Shown in pieces: positions 16,533-25,337 of a stretch of DNA of 64,000 nucleotides (within the stretch, counting starts at the first letter, position 1; each line of letters opens with the position of its first letter). Source of the stretch: an uncultured Vicinamibacterales bacterium (GTDB lineage: Bacteria > Acidobacteriota > Vicinamibacteria > Vicinamibacterales > UBA8438); NCBI GenBank assembly GCA_958295905.1, contig OY282382.1:496001-560000 (forward strand). The letters run 5' to 3'. Below the pieces are notes generated by a model. That model did no database searches and had not been told where the DNA came from. It was given only the letters and a program-made list of their open reading frames with translations. Made by a program: the position numbers and the translations under genes.

Positions 16533-17849
16533 TCACCGGTGTCGGAGCGCGGTCATCGGATCGATGCGGGAGGCCCGATGCGCCGGAACAAATGCAGCGG
16601 CGAGCCCCACGACCACGACCGAGAGGACCACCGCCGCTACCGCGACGACGACGGGCTGCGCGCCGTCGACCTCGTAGAGTAGCGACCGCGCGACGCGTCC
16701 GACGCCAAGCGCGGCGACGAGCCCGACGGCGACGCTGGCGAGGGTCATTCGCCCGACTTGGCCGAGCACCATCGACCGCAGGCGTGCCGCGTTTGCTCCG
16801 AGCGCCATTCGCAGGCCAAACTCCCGCGTGCGCTGCGACACCGTGTACGCCAGGGTCCCATAAAGGCCCACGGCCGCCAGCAGCGTCGCGACGACCGCGA
16901 ACGCAGCCGCCAGCATGGAGATCAGGCGGTCACGCGACACGTTGTTGCGCACCTGCCGCGGCAACGTCCTCAGATCGGTCACCGGCAGGTTCGGGTCGAG
17001 GTCGGCCATCAGCGCAGGGATCGCCCGCAGGAGGCCCTCGGGTGGCGACGTGCTCCGCACGTAGAAGGTCAGTCCGCCGAGTGCCGCCTGCTGGCGGGAC
17101 GGGATGTAGTGAAGCGCCGGGGCGGGCGACCGGACGTTGGCGTACCCGGAGTCCGCGACGAGACCGACTATCTCGACGTCGAGCGGAGCGCCGCGGCCGC
17201 CGCGGGCCATGCGTTTCCCGACCGCGTCGCGCCCCAGATCGAACTGGCGCGCGAACGCCTCGTTGACCACCGCCACCTTCGGCGCGTCAAGAGCGTCCAC
17301 CTCGGTGAACGTCCGACCCGCCAACAGCGGGATCCCCAAGGTCTCGAAGTAGCCGGGCGCAATCGCGTTGAACCGCGAGTTGGGGGTCGTGTCCGGCTCC
17401 AGCTCGAATCCCTCGACCAGGACGTCATTGAGCCAATCCTGTCCGGCGAACAGGGCGACCGACGATGCGGTGACACCCGTCACGCCCGGCTGAGCCGCAA
17501 GCGTCTCCTCGACCCGCGCGAAGAGGATCCGCGACTGTCCGGGTTCGTAGCCGCTGGTTTCCGGCGAAAGACGGAACGTTACGACGTTGTCCGTCCGGAT
17601 GCCGAGATCGACGCGGCCGATGTTGCGCAGGCTCTGGATGAAGAGACCCGCCATCACGAGCAGGGTCATCGCCAAGGCGAACTGCGCCATGACGAGTCCG
17701 TTTCGGAACCGGGCCGCCGAGCGGGCTCCCGCCGGCTGCGCGGCGTCGTCCTTGAGCGCCGAGATCAGCTCCGCGCGTGAGGCGTACAGGGCCGGGCCGA
17801 CCCCGAACAGCACGCCGGTCCCGAACGACACCGCCGCGGTGAAGAACAA
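16533..17849 (-). pseudogene. ADOP-type FtsX/MacB-like permease, N-terminal half missing
   Basis: 438 residues that match only the second half of the acidobacterial duplicated orphan permease type; the intact relative at 29757-32213 has 818. Present are the junction LFGVGPALYASRAELISALK, a membrane segment FALAMTLLVMAGLFIQSL, the periplasmic domain (TASSVALFAGQDWL to VADSGYANVRSPAPALHY), three C-terminal membrane helices (AAFAVVATLLAAVGLYG onward) and the C-terminal signature RASRIDPMTALRHR. The only start is a TTG at 17849, and a stop lies a few codons upstream, so the first FtsX domain is lost. A hairpin repeat copy stands about 140 bp beyond the break. The rest of the frame is intact, so loss may be recent. 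Confidence 0.8.
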
Positions 17850-17987
17850 CGCGGTCGGATCACGCCGTCATGGGATCGGCCAAGTCCTCTTGCGGATAAT
17901 CCGGCTGCCGGACGTCGCCAACGCCGAAGCTCAGGCGGATCACGGAATGGCTGATCTCGTCGGTTCGAGACGAAGCGCCGCCAGCCC

Positions 17988-18063
17988 GGAATCGCCGCCT
18001 CGGCTCCGATTGCCGCCCAACCAACCCTCCGGGAATCCGCGCCGTTCTACGGCGCGGACTCCT
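17988..18063 (-). repeat. Intergenic hairpin repeat family, copy 2
   Basis: On the minus strand it reads GAGTCCGCGCCGTAGAACG, then GGAGGGTTGGTTGGGCGGCA, AATCGGAGCCGAGGCGGCGA and TTCCGGGC. The last codons and the TAG stop of the neighbouring gene (ESAP, stop at 18047) are supplied by the repeat itself. Same orientation as that gene. Confidence 0.9.
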
Positions 18064-19444
18064 GGTCCTGGTAGTCCGCGGCGCGCAGCGACACGCGGAT
18101 GATCTCGTAGTCGTTCCGGTGCACGATGTGTCCGTTGGCGTAGGCCGGGTGCGACCAGTTCACCTTGCGGTCGAACCGCCGGCTGGGGCCGAACCCGGCG
18201 TCGCCGGTCGCCTCGATGAGCTTGATGCGGCCGTGCTCGATGTAGCCCTCGGGGGTGAACCGGGCGATGATGAGGAAGCCGTCGTCGTTCACGACGAAGT
18301 AGCGGTCGTCCTGCTTCACCATGAACGCGGTGCCCCAGCGGGCCTGCGCGGTCATCTCGCCGCTCGTCCACAGCCGCTCGCCGGTGCGGGCGTCGAGCCC
18401 CCGCAGCTCGCCGTAGCTGCCGACCCCGTAGAAATAGTCGCCCTCGATCAGCGGCGTCGTGATCAGCGCGTGGAGCCCGTCCGTCTCGCCGGGCATCTCG
18501 CTCCGGCTCTGGCCGCGCCACAAGAGGGTCGCGTCGGGCCGGTCCTGGTTCAGCTCCATCATCATCGAGCCGCGGTAGAACTGGGTCACCAGCAGGTAGT
18601 TGCCGCTGACCACGGGGGTCGCGACGGACATGCCGGCGCCGGCCTCCCATTCCTCCTGCCAGTGCACCGCCCCGGTCTCGGGGTCGAGCGACACCAGCGC
18701 CGCCGCGTGCCAGACGATGAGCTGCCGGGCGCCGCCCGCCTCGATGATGATCGGCTGGCCGTAGCCCATCTCGCCGACCACGTCGAGGGCGCGCCAGATG
18801 ACGTCGCCGGTCCGCTTGTCGAACGCCATCACGAGGCCGCCCGGCTCGCCGCCGACCACCGTGATCAACCGGTCGCCGTCGACGATGGGGGCGCTGGCCA
18901 CCCCCCAGGTCGGGATGAAACTGTCGTAGTCGGCGATGTAGTGCTTCTCCCACAAGATGTCGCCGGTCTCGACGTCGAGGCAGTAGAGGTCGCCGGCAGC
19001 CCCGACCACGTACACGCGGTCGCCGTCGACGGTCGGCGTCGCCCGCGGGCCGATCGCGTACGAGAACATCAGCATGCGGTAGGTGGTGGGCCACTCCTGG
19101 ACCCACAGCACCTCGCCGGTCTCCTCGTCGAGGGCGAGGGCCCGCTCGGTGCCGTCCATCGTCCGCGACTCGGGGTCCTCGGCCCAGTCGGTGATGAAGA
19201 CGCGCCCGTCGGCCACCGAGGCGCCGGAGTAGCCGGAGTTGATGGGCACGCGCCACGCGACCTTCAGCTCGTCGGGCAGTTCCTCGATGATGCCGGTCTC
19301 GGTCCACACCCCGCGCCGGTCCTCGCCGCGCCACTGCGGCCAGTCGTTGGCGAACCCGGGGGCGGCCACGAGCAGGGCGAGCCCTGCGAAGGCCAGAGAT
19401 CGAAGGGTGCGGCGGGCCGGAAGATCGATGTCGTGCGGTGTCAT
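18047..19444 (-). CDS. Exported PQQ-like beta-propeller protein
   Basis: 465 residues with a signal peptide (LAFAGLALLVAAPGFA) followed directly by NDWPQWRGEDRRGVWTETG, the opening typical of exported PQQ-like (BamB/YfgL-fold) propellers of environmental bacteria. Blade motifs are regular: ALDEETGEVLWVQEW, CLDVETGDILWEKHY, AFDKRTGDVIWRALD, SLDPETGAVHWQEEW, GLDARTGERLWTSGE. Such proteins may be enzymes or scaffolds; catalytic residues of alcohol dehydrogenases are not obvious. The C-terminus (DQESAP and stop) is encoded by an intergenic hairpin repeat, suggesting the repeat's arrival changed the end of the protein. Cofactor binding is uncertain. Confidence 0.8.
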   Translation of the reverse strand: MTPHDIDLPARRTLRSLAFAGLALLVAAPGFANDWPQWRGEDRRGVWTETGIIEELPDELKVAWRVPINSGYSGASVADGRVFITDWAEDPESRTMDGTERALALDEETGEVLWVQEWPTTYRMLMFSYAIGPRATPTVDGDRVYVVGAAGDLYCLDVETGDILWEKHYIADYDSFIPTWGVASAPIVDGDRLITVVGGEPGGLVMAFDKRTGDVIWRALDVVGEMGYGQPIIIEAGGARQLIVWHAAALVSLDPETGAVHWQEEWEAGAGMSVATPVVSGNYLLVTQFYRGSMMMELNQDRPDATLLWRGQSRSEMPGETDGLHALITTPLIEGDYFYGVGSYGELRGLDARTGERLWTSGEMTAQARWGTAFMVKQDDRYFVVNDDGFLIIARFTPEGYIEHGRIKLIEATGDAGFGPSRRFDRKVNWSHPAYANGHIVHRNDYEIIRVSLRAADYQDQESAP

Positions 19445-19708
19445 GCCATGCTCCTCGCGAATCTCGTCCCGCCGACGGCGGGTCGAGGCCGGTTGCGCGG
19501 TCCGTTTCCCCTGAAAGTTTATACCGAATCGGCGCGGTCGCCGGTGACGGGGCGGCGGTCCGATTCGCGGCCGGCGCCCTGGTCCGATGGCCGTCGAGAG
19601 CGGCGCGGTGGGCTGTTTCGCCCGTGGTACGATGGCTCGTGCGGGTCAGCGGCGCAACCCTGGGCGGTGAATCGAAGGCGCGCGGGAGACCGGGGGAAAC
19701 GGAAACGG

Positions 19709-20098
19709 ATGGGACGCATCGTCATACGAACGAGAGTCACCAACCTGTTCGACGAAGACAAGTCCGTCGAATGCGGGATGTTCGTCGATACGGGGACGGG
19801 GGCGCTGATCCTGCCCGCGGCGTGGAAGGAGAGACTCGGTCGGTTCAAGCGATCGGAAGGCGTCGAGCTTCAGATGGCCAACCGCGAGGTCGTGCGGGGA
19901 GAGGCGTGCTGGCCGGTGGAGGTGAAGATCGAGGGTTTCCGTCCGGTCTCGAACGAGGTGATCTTCGTGGACATGAAGCCGGAAGAGAACCAGGAGTACG
20001 AACCTCTTTTGGGATACGTCATCCTGGAGCAGGCGCAGGCGGCGGTGGACATGCTCGGGCACCGTCTCGTCCCGGTGAAGTACATCGACATGAAATGA
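19709..20098 (+). CDS. Single-domain retropepsin-like aspartic protease (clan AA)
   Basis: 129 residues. GMFVDTGTGALILPAAW is the D-T/S-G active-site loop of the clan AA aspartic proteases, followed by an LQMANREVVRGEACWPVEVK strand and GYVILEQAQAAVDMLGHRLV, which resembles the second hydrophobic strand pair with a flap. One such domain would have to dimerise to be active. The start at 19709 follows GGGGGAAACGGAAACGG. There is no signal peptide, so it is probably cytoplasmic. It stands alone between the divergent PQQ-like gene and a 519-bp gap. Substrate unknown; proteins of this size are often annotated only as clan AA aspartic protease. Confidence 0.78.
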   Translation: MGRIVIRTRVTNLFDEDKSVECGMFVDTGTGALILPAAWKERLGRFKRSEGVELQMANREVVRGEACWPVEVKIEGFRPVSNEVIFVDMKPEENQEYEPLLGYVILEQAQAAVDMLGHRLVPVKYIDMK

Positions 20099-20225
20099 CC
20101 CTCCGAGATGCTGGACGAAGACGAACCGCGAGGGCCGCACCATCCGGGGCCATCACTAGGTCGCCGTGCTTGAGATGCACCACGAGTCCGTTCGCCGCAC
20201 CCTCCGGGGCCATCACCGGGGGCCA

Positions 20226-20300
20226 TCACCCTGGCCGGCAATCGCCGTCTGCGGCTCCGCTTGCCGCCCAGCCGCTTTCTGCGCCGCAGAACTCCCCGCG
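20226..20300 (-). repeat. Intergenic hairpin repeat family, degenerate copy 3
   Basis: On the minus strand it reads GAGTTCTGCGGCGCAGAA, then GGCTGGGCGGCAAGCGGAGC, CGCAGACGGCGATTGCCGGCC: the same module order as the other copies with several changes. It lies in the 519-bp gap 20099-20617; the rest of that gap shows only a weak frame (20303-20594). Confidence 0.6.
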
Positions 20301-20617
20301 GCGATGAGGCGCGTGTCGTGCAGACCGCGCACGGGGACCTGCCTGATAGTCATTCACCATGTGAATCATGGGATGCTGCCCCGCCACGTGGCGCGTGATC
20401 TGCACCGTCGGCTCGGCGTGATGCCGGCCGTGGTCGTGGCCGGCGCGGAATACGGGGAAACGGCCCGCGCGGGGCTGTTGCTGCACACGCGGGACGGTCG
20501 CCTGGATCGCGCCCGGCGTGCTCGCGGCGCCCTGGTGGCGGGTGCTGTGAGTGAGCTCCCCGGCATGCGGATGGGGTCGGCTTGCTGGCTCTGAACTCTA
20601 CGTCATGCGGCAGCCGC

Positions 20618-21907
20618 TCATCCGGGACGATTCGCCGCGGGGTTCGGTAAGGGCCGCCCCTGTCCGCGGGCTGGCGGGAACGGGTCCGCGAATCGGGGGT
20701 CGGTGAGGAACGCCGGGTCGGTCAGGGTCTCGAGGAAGGCGATGAGGGCGTCGATTTCCCGCTCGGTGAGACCGAGGCGGAGGGGGCGGACCGGACCGCC
20801 GGTGACGACGAGCCGGCGGTCGAGCAGGGCCATGTCGAGGAAGGGGTGCGGCGCGACCTGCGCGTCGTAGTGCTCGATGACCTCCCGCAGGCTCGCGAAC
20901 CGGCCGTCGTGCATGTAGGGCGGGCGGATGGCCACGTTGCGCAGGGACGGAGCCTTGAAGCGGCCGTCGCCGGCGCCGGGATCGCCGCCGCTCCCGCGAT
21001 CGAGCGCTTCGAAGCTCCCGTCGACGCTTCCCTCGAACTCGTCGAGACCGATGTTGCGCGGCGCCAAGCTGATTTGCGCATCGCCGACGTGGCACGTGGC
21101 GCAGCCGGCGCCGCGGCGGCCGGCGCCGGGCGGGGTCGAGAACAACCGGTAGCCGTGCCGGGCGGCGGGGGTGAGGCGGGCGAGAAACGCCGGCGACCCC
21201 GGCGGCGCGGCCGTGCGCGCATCGTCATAAGGCGCGCGATGGGACACCAGCGCCCGCACGAACTGGGCGAGGGCGTCGGCCATGCGGTCGCGCGTGACGT
21301 CCGGGCTGCCGAAGGCGCGCTCGAAGAGCGGCGGGTAGAAAGGCGTCGCGGCGAGGCGGGCCTCGAGGGCGTCGAGCGGGAAGCCCATCTCTATCGGATC
21401 CTCGATCGGGGCCAGCACCTGGGCCTCGAGGCTCTCGGCCCGCTCGTCCCAGAAGAATCGTCCACGGGCGTAGTAGCGGGCGTTGGCGAGGCTCATGGCG
21501 CGGCGCCGGGTCGGCCGCCCGTCGAAGCCGATGCTGAGGCGCCGCGGGTCGGAGAAGCCGTGCGCCTGGCGGTGACACGATCCGCACGAGACGCTGCCGT
21601 CGGCCGACAGCCGGGTGTCGTAGAAAAGGACGCGGCCGAGGGCGGCGCCCGCGTCGGTGACGGGGTTGTGGGCCGGCGTGTTGTCGGCCGCGGCGAGGCT
21701 GTCGGGGTCGCCGTCGACGCTGAAGTGCCGCGGCAGCTCGACGGCGTACCGATAGGGGACGGGCGGCAGCCGGGGCTCGTCGAGCCGGTCGGCCGCGGCC
21801 GGCTGGGTTGGCCGGCGGGCGGCGCCGCGGGCCGCCGGGTCGAGTGCGACGTTCAGGCCCGCGACGACGATTGCCGCCGACAGGCCGAAGATGGCGCGAC
21901 CCCGCAT
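20618..21907 (-). CDS. Exported di-haem cytochrome c peroxidase family protein (CcpA/MauG-like)
   Basis: 429 residues with an N-terminal signal anchor (FGLSAAIVVAGLNVAL). Two CxxCH haem sites are seen: VSCGSCHRQAHGF (about residue 125) and AGCATCHVGDAQIS (about residue 270). Between and after them come FFWDERAESLEAQVLAPI and PSLRNVAIRPPYMHDGRFAS with LREVIEHYD, all characteristic of the bacterial cytochrome c peroxidase / MauG superfamily that reduces hydrogen peroxide or performs radical modifications in the periplasm. The start at 21907 begins with RGRAIFG directly before the hydrophobic segment; its ribosome binding site is weak. It stands alone, divergent from the alpha/beta hydrolase. 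Confidence 0.92.
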   Translation of the reverse strand: MRGRAIFGLSAAIVVAGLNVALDPAARGAARRPTQPAAADRLDEPRLPPVPYRYAVELPRHFSVDGDPDSLAAADNTPAHNPVTDAGAALGRVLFYDTRLSADGSVSCGSCHRQAHGFSDPRRLSIGFDGRPTRRRAMSLANARYYARGRFFWDERAESLEAQVLAPIEDPIEMGFPLDALEARLAATPFYPPLFERAFGSPDVTRDRMADALAQFVRALVSHRAPYDDARTAAPPGSPAFLARLTPAARHGYRLFSTPPGAGRRGAGCATCHVGDAQISLAPRNIGLDEFEGSVDGSFEALDRGSGGDPGAGDGRFKAPSLRNVAIRPPYMHDGRFASLREVIEHYDAQVAPHPFLDMALLDRRLVVTGGPVRPLRLGLTEREIDALIAFLETLTDPAFLTDPRFADPFPPARGQGRPLPNPAANRPG

Positions 21908-22029
21908 GCAGGTGACTCTACCGCGTTCGGGGCCGGCCGGTGCCCTCGACCTGGAGTCTTCGCCGTGCTCGCATGGGCGCGTCCAGCAGGTCGGTGCGTT
22001 GCGACAACGGCATACGCACCGATAAGTTC

Positions 22030-22100
22030 CATGCATGCCTGCGAACCACCATTGACATCAACGACACGTTGCTGCGGGCGGCCAAGTCCCACTTCACGAT
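22030..22100 (+). pseudogene. Remnant of a VapB-type antitoxin N-terminus
   Basis: Within the gap 21908-22311 the plus strand reads LRTTIDINDTLLRAAKSH at about 22039-22092. This is the typical N-terminal strand and first helix of VapB ribbon-helix-helix antitoxins. It then runs into unrelated sequence, and no VapC toxin follows. The remainder of the gap holds the leader of the next gene and nothing else recognised. Confidence 0.5.
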
Positions 22101-22311
22101 GTGCGCCGGCCTGCAATACCGGACCTGCCGGACCGTTGACGTCCGCGCTGGCGTCGCCCGCCCCCGGGCGCGTCGGTCGGCAGAATCGCTCCGGCCGCTA
22201 TAATGTCGGCTGTTGTTGCCGGTCACGACAGCCGGTGGCGGGGGTACCGCCCTGCCGCGCACGAAACCGGTTTCCACATTCACCCCGGCAGGAATCGGGG
22301 AGGAGAAGACG

Positions 22312-23034
22312 ATGAGAACGATGATCATGGCCGCGGCCCTCGCCGCGTTGGTGGCGGCGGCGCCCGCGGGCGCCCAGTCGCGCGACGTCGACCTCGAGGC
22401 GGCCGACGGGGTGACCCTCAAGGCGACCTACACCTCACCGGGGCGGCCCGGGCCGGGGATGCTGCTCGTGCACCAGTGCAACATGGACCGCACGTCGTGG
22501 AACGACATCGCGGCGGAGCTGGTCGGGGCGGGGGTGCACGTGCTGACCCTCGACCTGCGGGGATTCGGCGACAGCGGCGGCGAGGGCATCCGGTCCGGGT
22601 TCCCGGCGTTCCTGCAGACGTCGTCGGCGGACGTCGACATGGCCTACGACTACCTCGCGGCGCAGTCGGGGGTCGACGCGTCGCGCATCGGGGCCGGCGG
22701 GGCGAGCTGCGGGGCCATGCTGACCGCGGATCTCGCGGCGCGGCGGGACGGGGTCAAGGCGCTCATGCTGCTGTCCGGTCCGCCGAGCGGGGCGGCGGTC
22801 GCCAACATGGCGGCGGACGCGGACCTGGCGGTGTTCGCGGCGGCGGCGACCGAGGATCCGGTCACCGTCGGGGTCGCCGACGCCCTGCAGGGCGCCGTCG
22901 ACGGGTCGTCGCATCCCCACTCGACCGCGAAGATCTACCCCGGCGCCGAGCACGGGCTGCCGATGTTCGGGAAGAACCCCGACCTCGAGCCCGGCCTCCT
23001 CGCGTGGCTGAAGAGCGAGCTGCTCGGGAACTGA
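22312..23034 (+). CDS. Exported alpha/beta hydrolase
   Basis: 240 residues. A signal peptide (MIMAAALAALVAAAPAGAQS) places it in the periplasm. The alpha/beta-hydrolase core is seen as GMLLVHQCNMDRTSWNDIA (oxyanion region), VLTLDLRGFGDSGG, the nucleophile elbow GGASCGAM (Ser in G-x-S-x-G) and a C-terminal AEHGLPMF carrying the catalytic His. It is most like dienelactone-hydrolase or BAAT-type small esterases. The ATG at 22312 follows GGGGAGGAG at good spacing. It stands alone; a hairpin repeat and the next exported protein follow. Substrate unknown. Confidence 0.85.
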   Translation: MRTMIMAAALAALVAAAPAGAQSRDVDLEAADGVTLKATYTSPGRPGPGMLLVHQCNMDRTSWNDIAAELVGAGVHVLTLDLRGFGDSGGEGIRSGFPAFLQTSSADVDMAYDYLAAQSGVDASRIGAGGASCGAMLTADLAARRDGVKALMLLSGPPSGAAVANMAADADLAVFAAAATEDPVTVGVADALQGAVDGSSHPHSTAKIYPGAEHGLPMFGKNPDLEPGLLAWLKSELLGN

Positions 23035-23228
23035 GGTATATTCGATTCCTGTCACCAACCTGTGTTCCTGGTTGGAGGGCCGGACGAGATGCAGCCTGTG
23101 CCTGGCGGCGCTCACGCTTCCGCCATGGCGCGGACGGGGCGGTCGCCGCTGGAGCAGCGATTTCTCGTGCGCTCGAGCAGGCCGTCCGCAAATACCGTGC
23201 AGCATGTGCGCAACGAGAGCGGGTAGCA

Positions 23229-23312
23229 AGAGTCTGTGCCGTAGCGCGGCGCGGAGTTCTGGCGGGTTGATTGGGCGGTGAGCGGCGCCGCAGGCGGCGC
23301 TCTCCGGGCTGG
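23229..23312 (+). repeat. Intergenic hairpin repeat family, copy 4
   Basis: Reads GAGTCTGTGCCGTAGCGCG, GTTCTGGCGGGTTGATTGGG, CGGCGCCGCAGGCGGCGC and TCTCCGGGC. It ends one base before GGGAGG, the ribosome binding site of the gene starting at 23323, and shares that gene's orientation. Confidence 0.8.
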
Positions 23313-23322
23313 GAGGTTTCCG

Positions 23323-24261
23323 ATGGGCAGGCGTACTGTTTCGGCGCTCGCGGTCTTGGCGGCGGCGGCATTGCTGTGGCCGGGGGCGGCGGTGGGCCAG
23401 CCGGCCGGCGAGGACTTTCGGACCCCGTGGGGCGACCCGGACCTGATGGGCACCTGGTCGTACGCGTCGCTGACGCCCCTGCAACGCCCGGATTCGCTGG
23501 GAGACCGGGAGTTCTTCACGGCCGAGGAAGCGGCGGAGCGGAATCTCGCGGTCACCCTCGACACGGTGCCCCCACCGGGCAGCGTGGGGTCGTACAACGC
23601 ACTGTGGTTCGACCGCGGCCGCGTGAGCTCGGACCTGCGGACGTCGCTCATCGTCGCCCCCCCGAACGGCCGGCTGCCGACCCGGCCCGAGGTGGTGGAC
23701 CGGCAGGCGGCCCGGCGCGCCTACCTGCGCGACCACCCCGCCGACTCGTGGCTCGACCGCAGCAACTGGGACCGGTGCATCACCTATCACGGGGTGCCGC
23801 CGATTTCGACCGGTTACAACAACACCTACCAGATCCTGCAGACGCCCACCCACGTCGCGATCCGCGTCGAGAACATTCACGACGTGCGCATCATTCCCAT
23901 CGACGGGCGCCCGCCGCTCGACGACCGCATCCGGCAGTGGAACGGCGACTCGCGCGCGCACTGGGACGGCGACACCCTGGTGGTCGAGACCGCCAACTTC
24001 AGCGATCAGACCACGCACCGGTTCCCGTCGTCGCGGCACACGAAGGCGGTCGAACGGTACCGCCGGGTCAGCGCGGATCAGATCGACTATCGGTTCACCA
24101 TCGAGGATCCGACCGTTTACACGCAGCCGTGGACGGCGGTACGGCCGATGCCGAGGCTCGACGACTACATCATCTACGAGTACGCCTGCCACGAAGGCAA
24201 CTATGCGATGACCAACATCCTGACCGTCGAGCGGGTGCGGGAGGCCGAAGCCGGGCAATAG
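23323..24261 (+). CDS. Exported protein of unknown function (paralogue of 3032-4099)
   Basis: 312 residues with a signal peptide (LAVLAAAALLWPGAAVGQ). It repeats the motifs of the protein at 3032-4099: GDPDLMGTWSYASLTPLQRP, APPNGRLPTRPEV, DRCITYHGVPP with GYNNTYQILQTPTHV, ENIHDVRIIPIDG, RQWNGDSRAHWDGDTLVVET and EYACHEGNYAM. The shorter N-terminal part lacks the insertion seen in the paralogue. GGGAGG stands six bases before the ATG. It is followed, after a hairpin repeat, by the cytochrome c and quinoprotein dehydrogenase genes, so a role beside periplasmic oxidation is possible but not shown. No family name is known to me. Confidence 0.83.
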   Translation: MGRRTVSALAVLAAAALLWPGAAVGQPAGEDFRTPWGDPDLMGTWSYASLTPLQRPDSLGDREFFTAEEAAERNLAVTLDTVPPPGSVGSYNALWFDRGRVSSDLRTSLIVAPPNGRLPTRPEVVDRQAARRAYLRDHPADSWLDRSNWDRCITYHGVPPISTGYNNTYQILQTPTHVAIRVENIHDVRIIPIDGRPPLDDRIRQWNGDSRAHWDGDTLVVETANFSDQTTHRFPSSRHTKAVERYRRVSADQIDYRFTIEDPTVYTQPWTAVRPMPRLDDYIIYEYACHEGNYAMTNILTVERVREAEAGQ

Positions 24262-24440
24262 GAGTCTGTGCCGTGGAGTGGAACGGCGATGCCCCCGCCA
24301 GGAGATGCCGCCAGCGCCGAGAGGCGCTGCCGCCGGCGGAGACGCCGCTCCAGAGACGCCGACTCCCGAGGGTTGGCTGGCGGGCCGAGCTGCGGGGCGA
24401 TGCTCTCCGGGCCGGCTCCCGCGGCGCCGGGTCGTGCGGG
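24262..24440 (+). repeat. Intergenic hairpin repeat family, copy 5, with internal insertion
   Basis: Starts at the base after the upstream stop codon with GAGTCTGTGCCGTGG, is interrupted by a roughly 90-bp GC-rich insert (24285-24365), and resumes as GACTCCCGAGGGTTGGCTGG then GGGGCGATGCTCTCCGGGCC. It separates the exported protein from the cytochrome gene, in the same orientation. Confidence 0.65.
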
Positions 24441-24464
24441 GCGGGGGATGCGAAGGAGTCCGAA

Positions 24465-25337
24465 GTGGCGATGGAATCGGCCAGGGTGAAGTGGGCGCGC
24501 GCAGGGGCGGCGGCCGGCGTGTTCGCGCTGGTTGCAGGGCTGGGCGCGGCGATGGCCGCGGCCGGGCAGCAGAACGACCGCAGCCAGAGGCTCTATCCGT
24601 CCCTTCAGCGCCCGCCCGGCGATCCGGAGGTGGTGGCCCGGGGGCAGGCCGTCTACGGCATCAACTGCCGGGCGTGTCACGGGATGGATCTGCGGGGCGG
24701 GGACCTCGGCGGGCCCAATCTGCTGAGGTCGCAGCTCGTCCTCCGGGACGAGGCCGGCGAGCTGATAGGGCCGGTGATCCGCGACGGCCAGTCGGGGCCG
24801 GGCGGGTCCTACATGCCCCCCCAGCCGCTGTCGGACGAGGATCTCCAGGCCGTCGTGACCTACGTGCACGACGTGCTCGGCGCCGCGTCCCGCCAGGGGG
24901 GGCCGCCGCTGGGCGAAGCGCTCGAACTCGACATCCTCGTCGGCGACGCCACCGCCGGCCGGACCTACTTCGCGGAGAAGTGCGCCGCCTGCCACTCCCC
25001 GACCGGCGACCTCCAGGGCATCGCCACCCGGATTCCCGAGCCGAAGGAGCTGCAGAACACCTGGGTCCGGGGCGGGGGCCGCAACACCGAACGCCCGCCG
25101 GTGACGGTGACCGTCACCCTGGCTTCAGGCGGGCAGGTCGCGGGCCGGCTCGAGCGGCTCAACGACTTCCTGGTCGTGCTCACCGACGGCGGGGGCCGCC
25201 ACCGGTCGTTCGGCCGCGAAGGCGACACGCCCCAAGTGGAGCTCGAGGACCCGATGGCCGCCCACCGAGAGATGCTGCAGGTGTACCGCGACGCCGACAT
25301 CCACAACGTGACCGCCTACTTGGTGACCCTGAAATGA
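24465..25337 (+). CDS. Exported two-haem cytochrome c, electron acceptor for the adjacent quinoprotein
   Basis: About 290 residues; signal peptide AAGVFALVAGLGAAMAAAGQ. Two CxxCH motifs: NCRACHGMDLRGGDLGGPN (first domain, with the methionine ligand probably in SYMPPQPLSDEDLQAV) and KCAACHSPTGDLQGIAT (second domain). The chain between and after them contains a beta-rich insert (VTVTVTLASGGQVAGRLERL), the kind found in cytochromes that accompany PQQ dehydrogenases. A GTG at 24465 has AAGGAG six bases ahead and is preferred over the ATG at 24471. Its stop codon overlaps the start of the dehydrogenase (ATGA), so the two are translated together and very likely work as donor and acceptor in the periplasm. 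Confidence 0.9.
   Translation: MAMESARVKWARAGAAAGVFALVAGLGAAMAAAGQQNDRSQRLYPSLQRPPGDPEVVARGQAVYGINCRACHGMDLRGGDLGGPNLLRSQLVLRDEAGELIGPVIRDGQSGPGGSYMPPQPLSDEDLQAVVTYVHDVLGAASRQGGPPLGEALELDILVGDATAGRTYFAEKCAACHSPTGDLQGIATRIPEPKELQNTWVRGGGRNTERPPVTVTVTLASGGQVAGRLERLNDFLVVLTDGGGRHRSFGREGDTPQVELEDPMAAHREMLQVYRDADIHNVTAYLVTLK

Noticed and set aside
17850..17950. Minus-strand fragment reading ISHSVIRLSFGVGD, similar to the C-terminus of cystathionine gamma-lyase-type enzymes
   Set aside because: Too short (about 30 codons) and without any other part of a PLP enzyme nearby.
20303..20594. Possible VapC/PIN-like toxin remnant on the plus strand
   Set aside because: A weak resemblance only (a VVVAGAEYGE strand); the N-terminal Asp motif of PIN domains is not readable in any frame.
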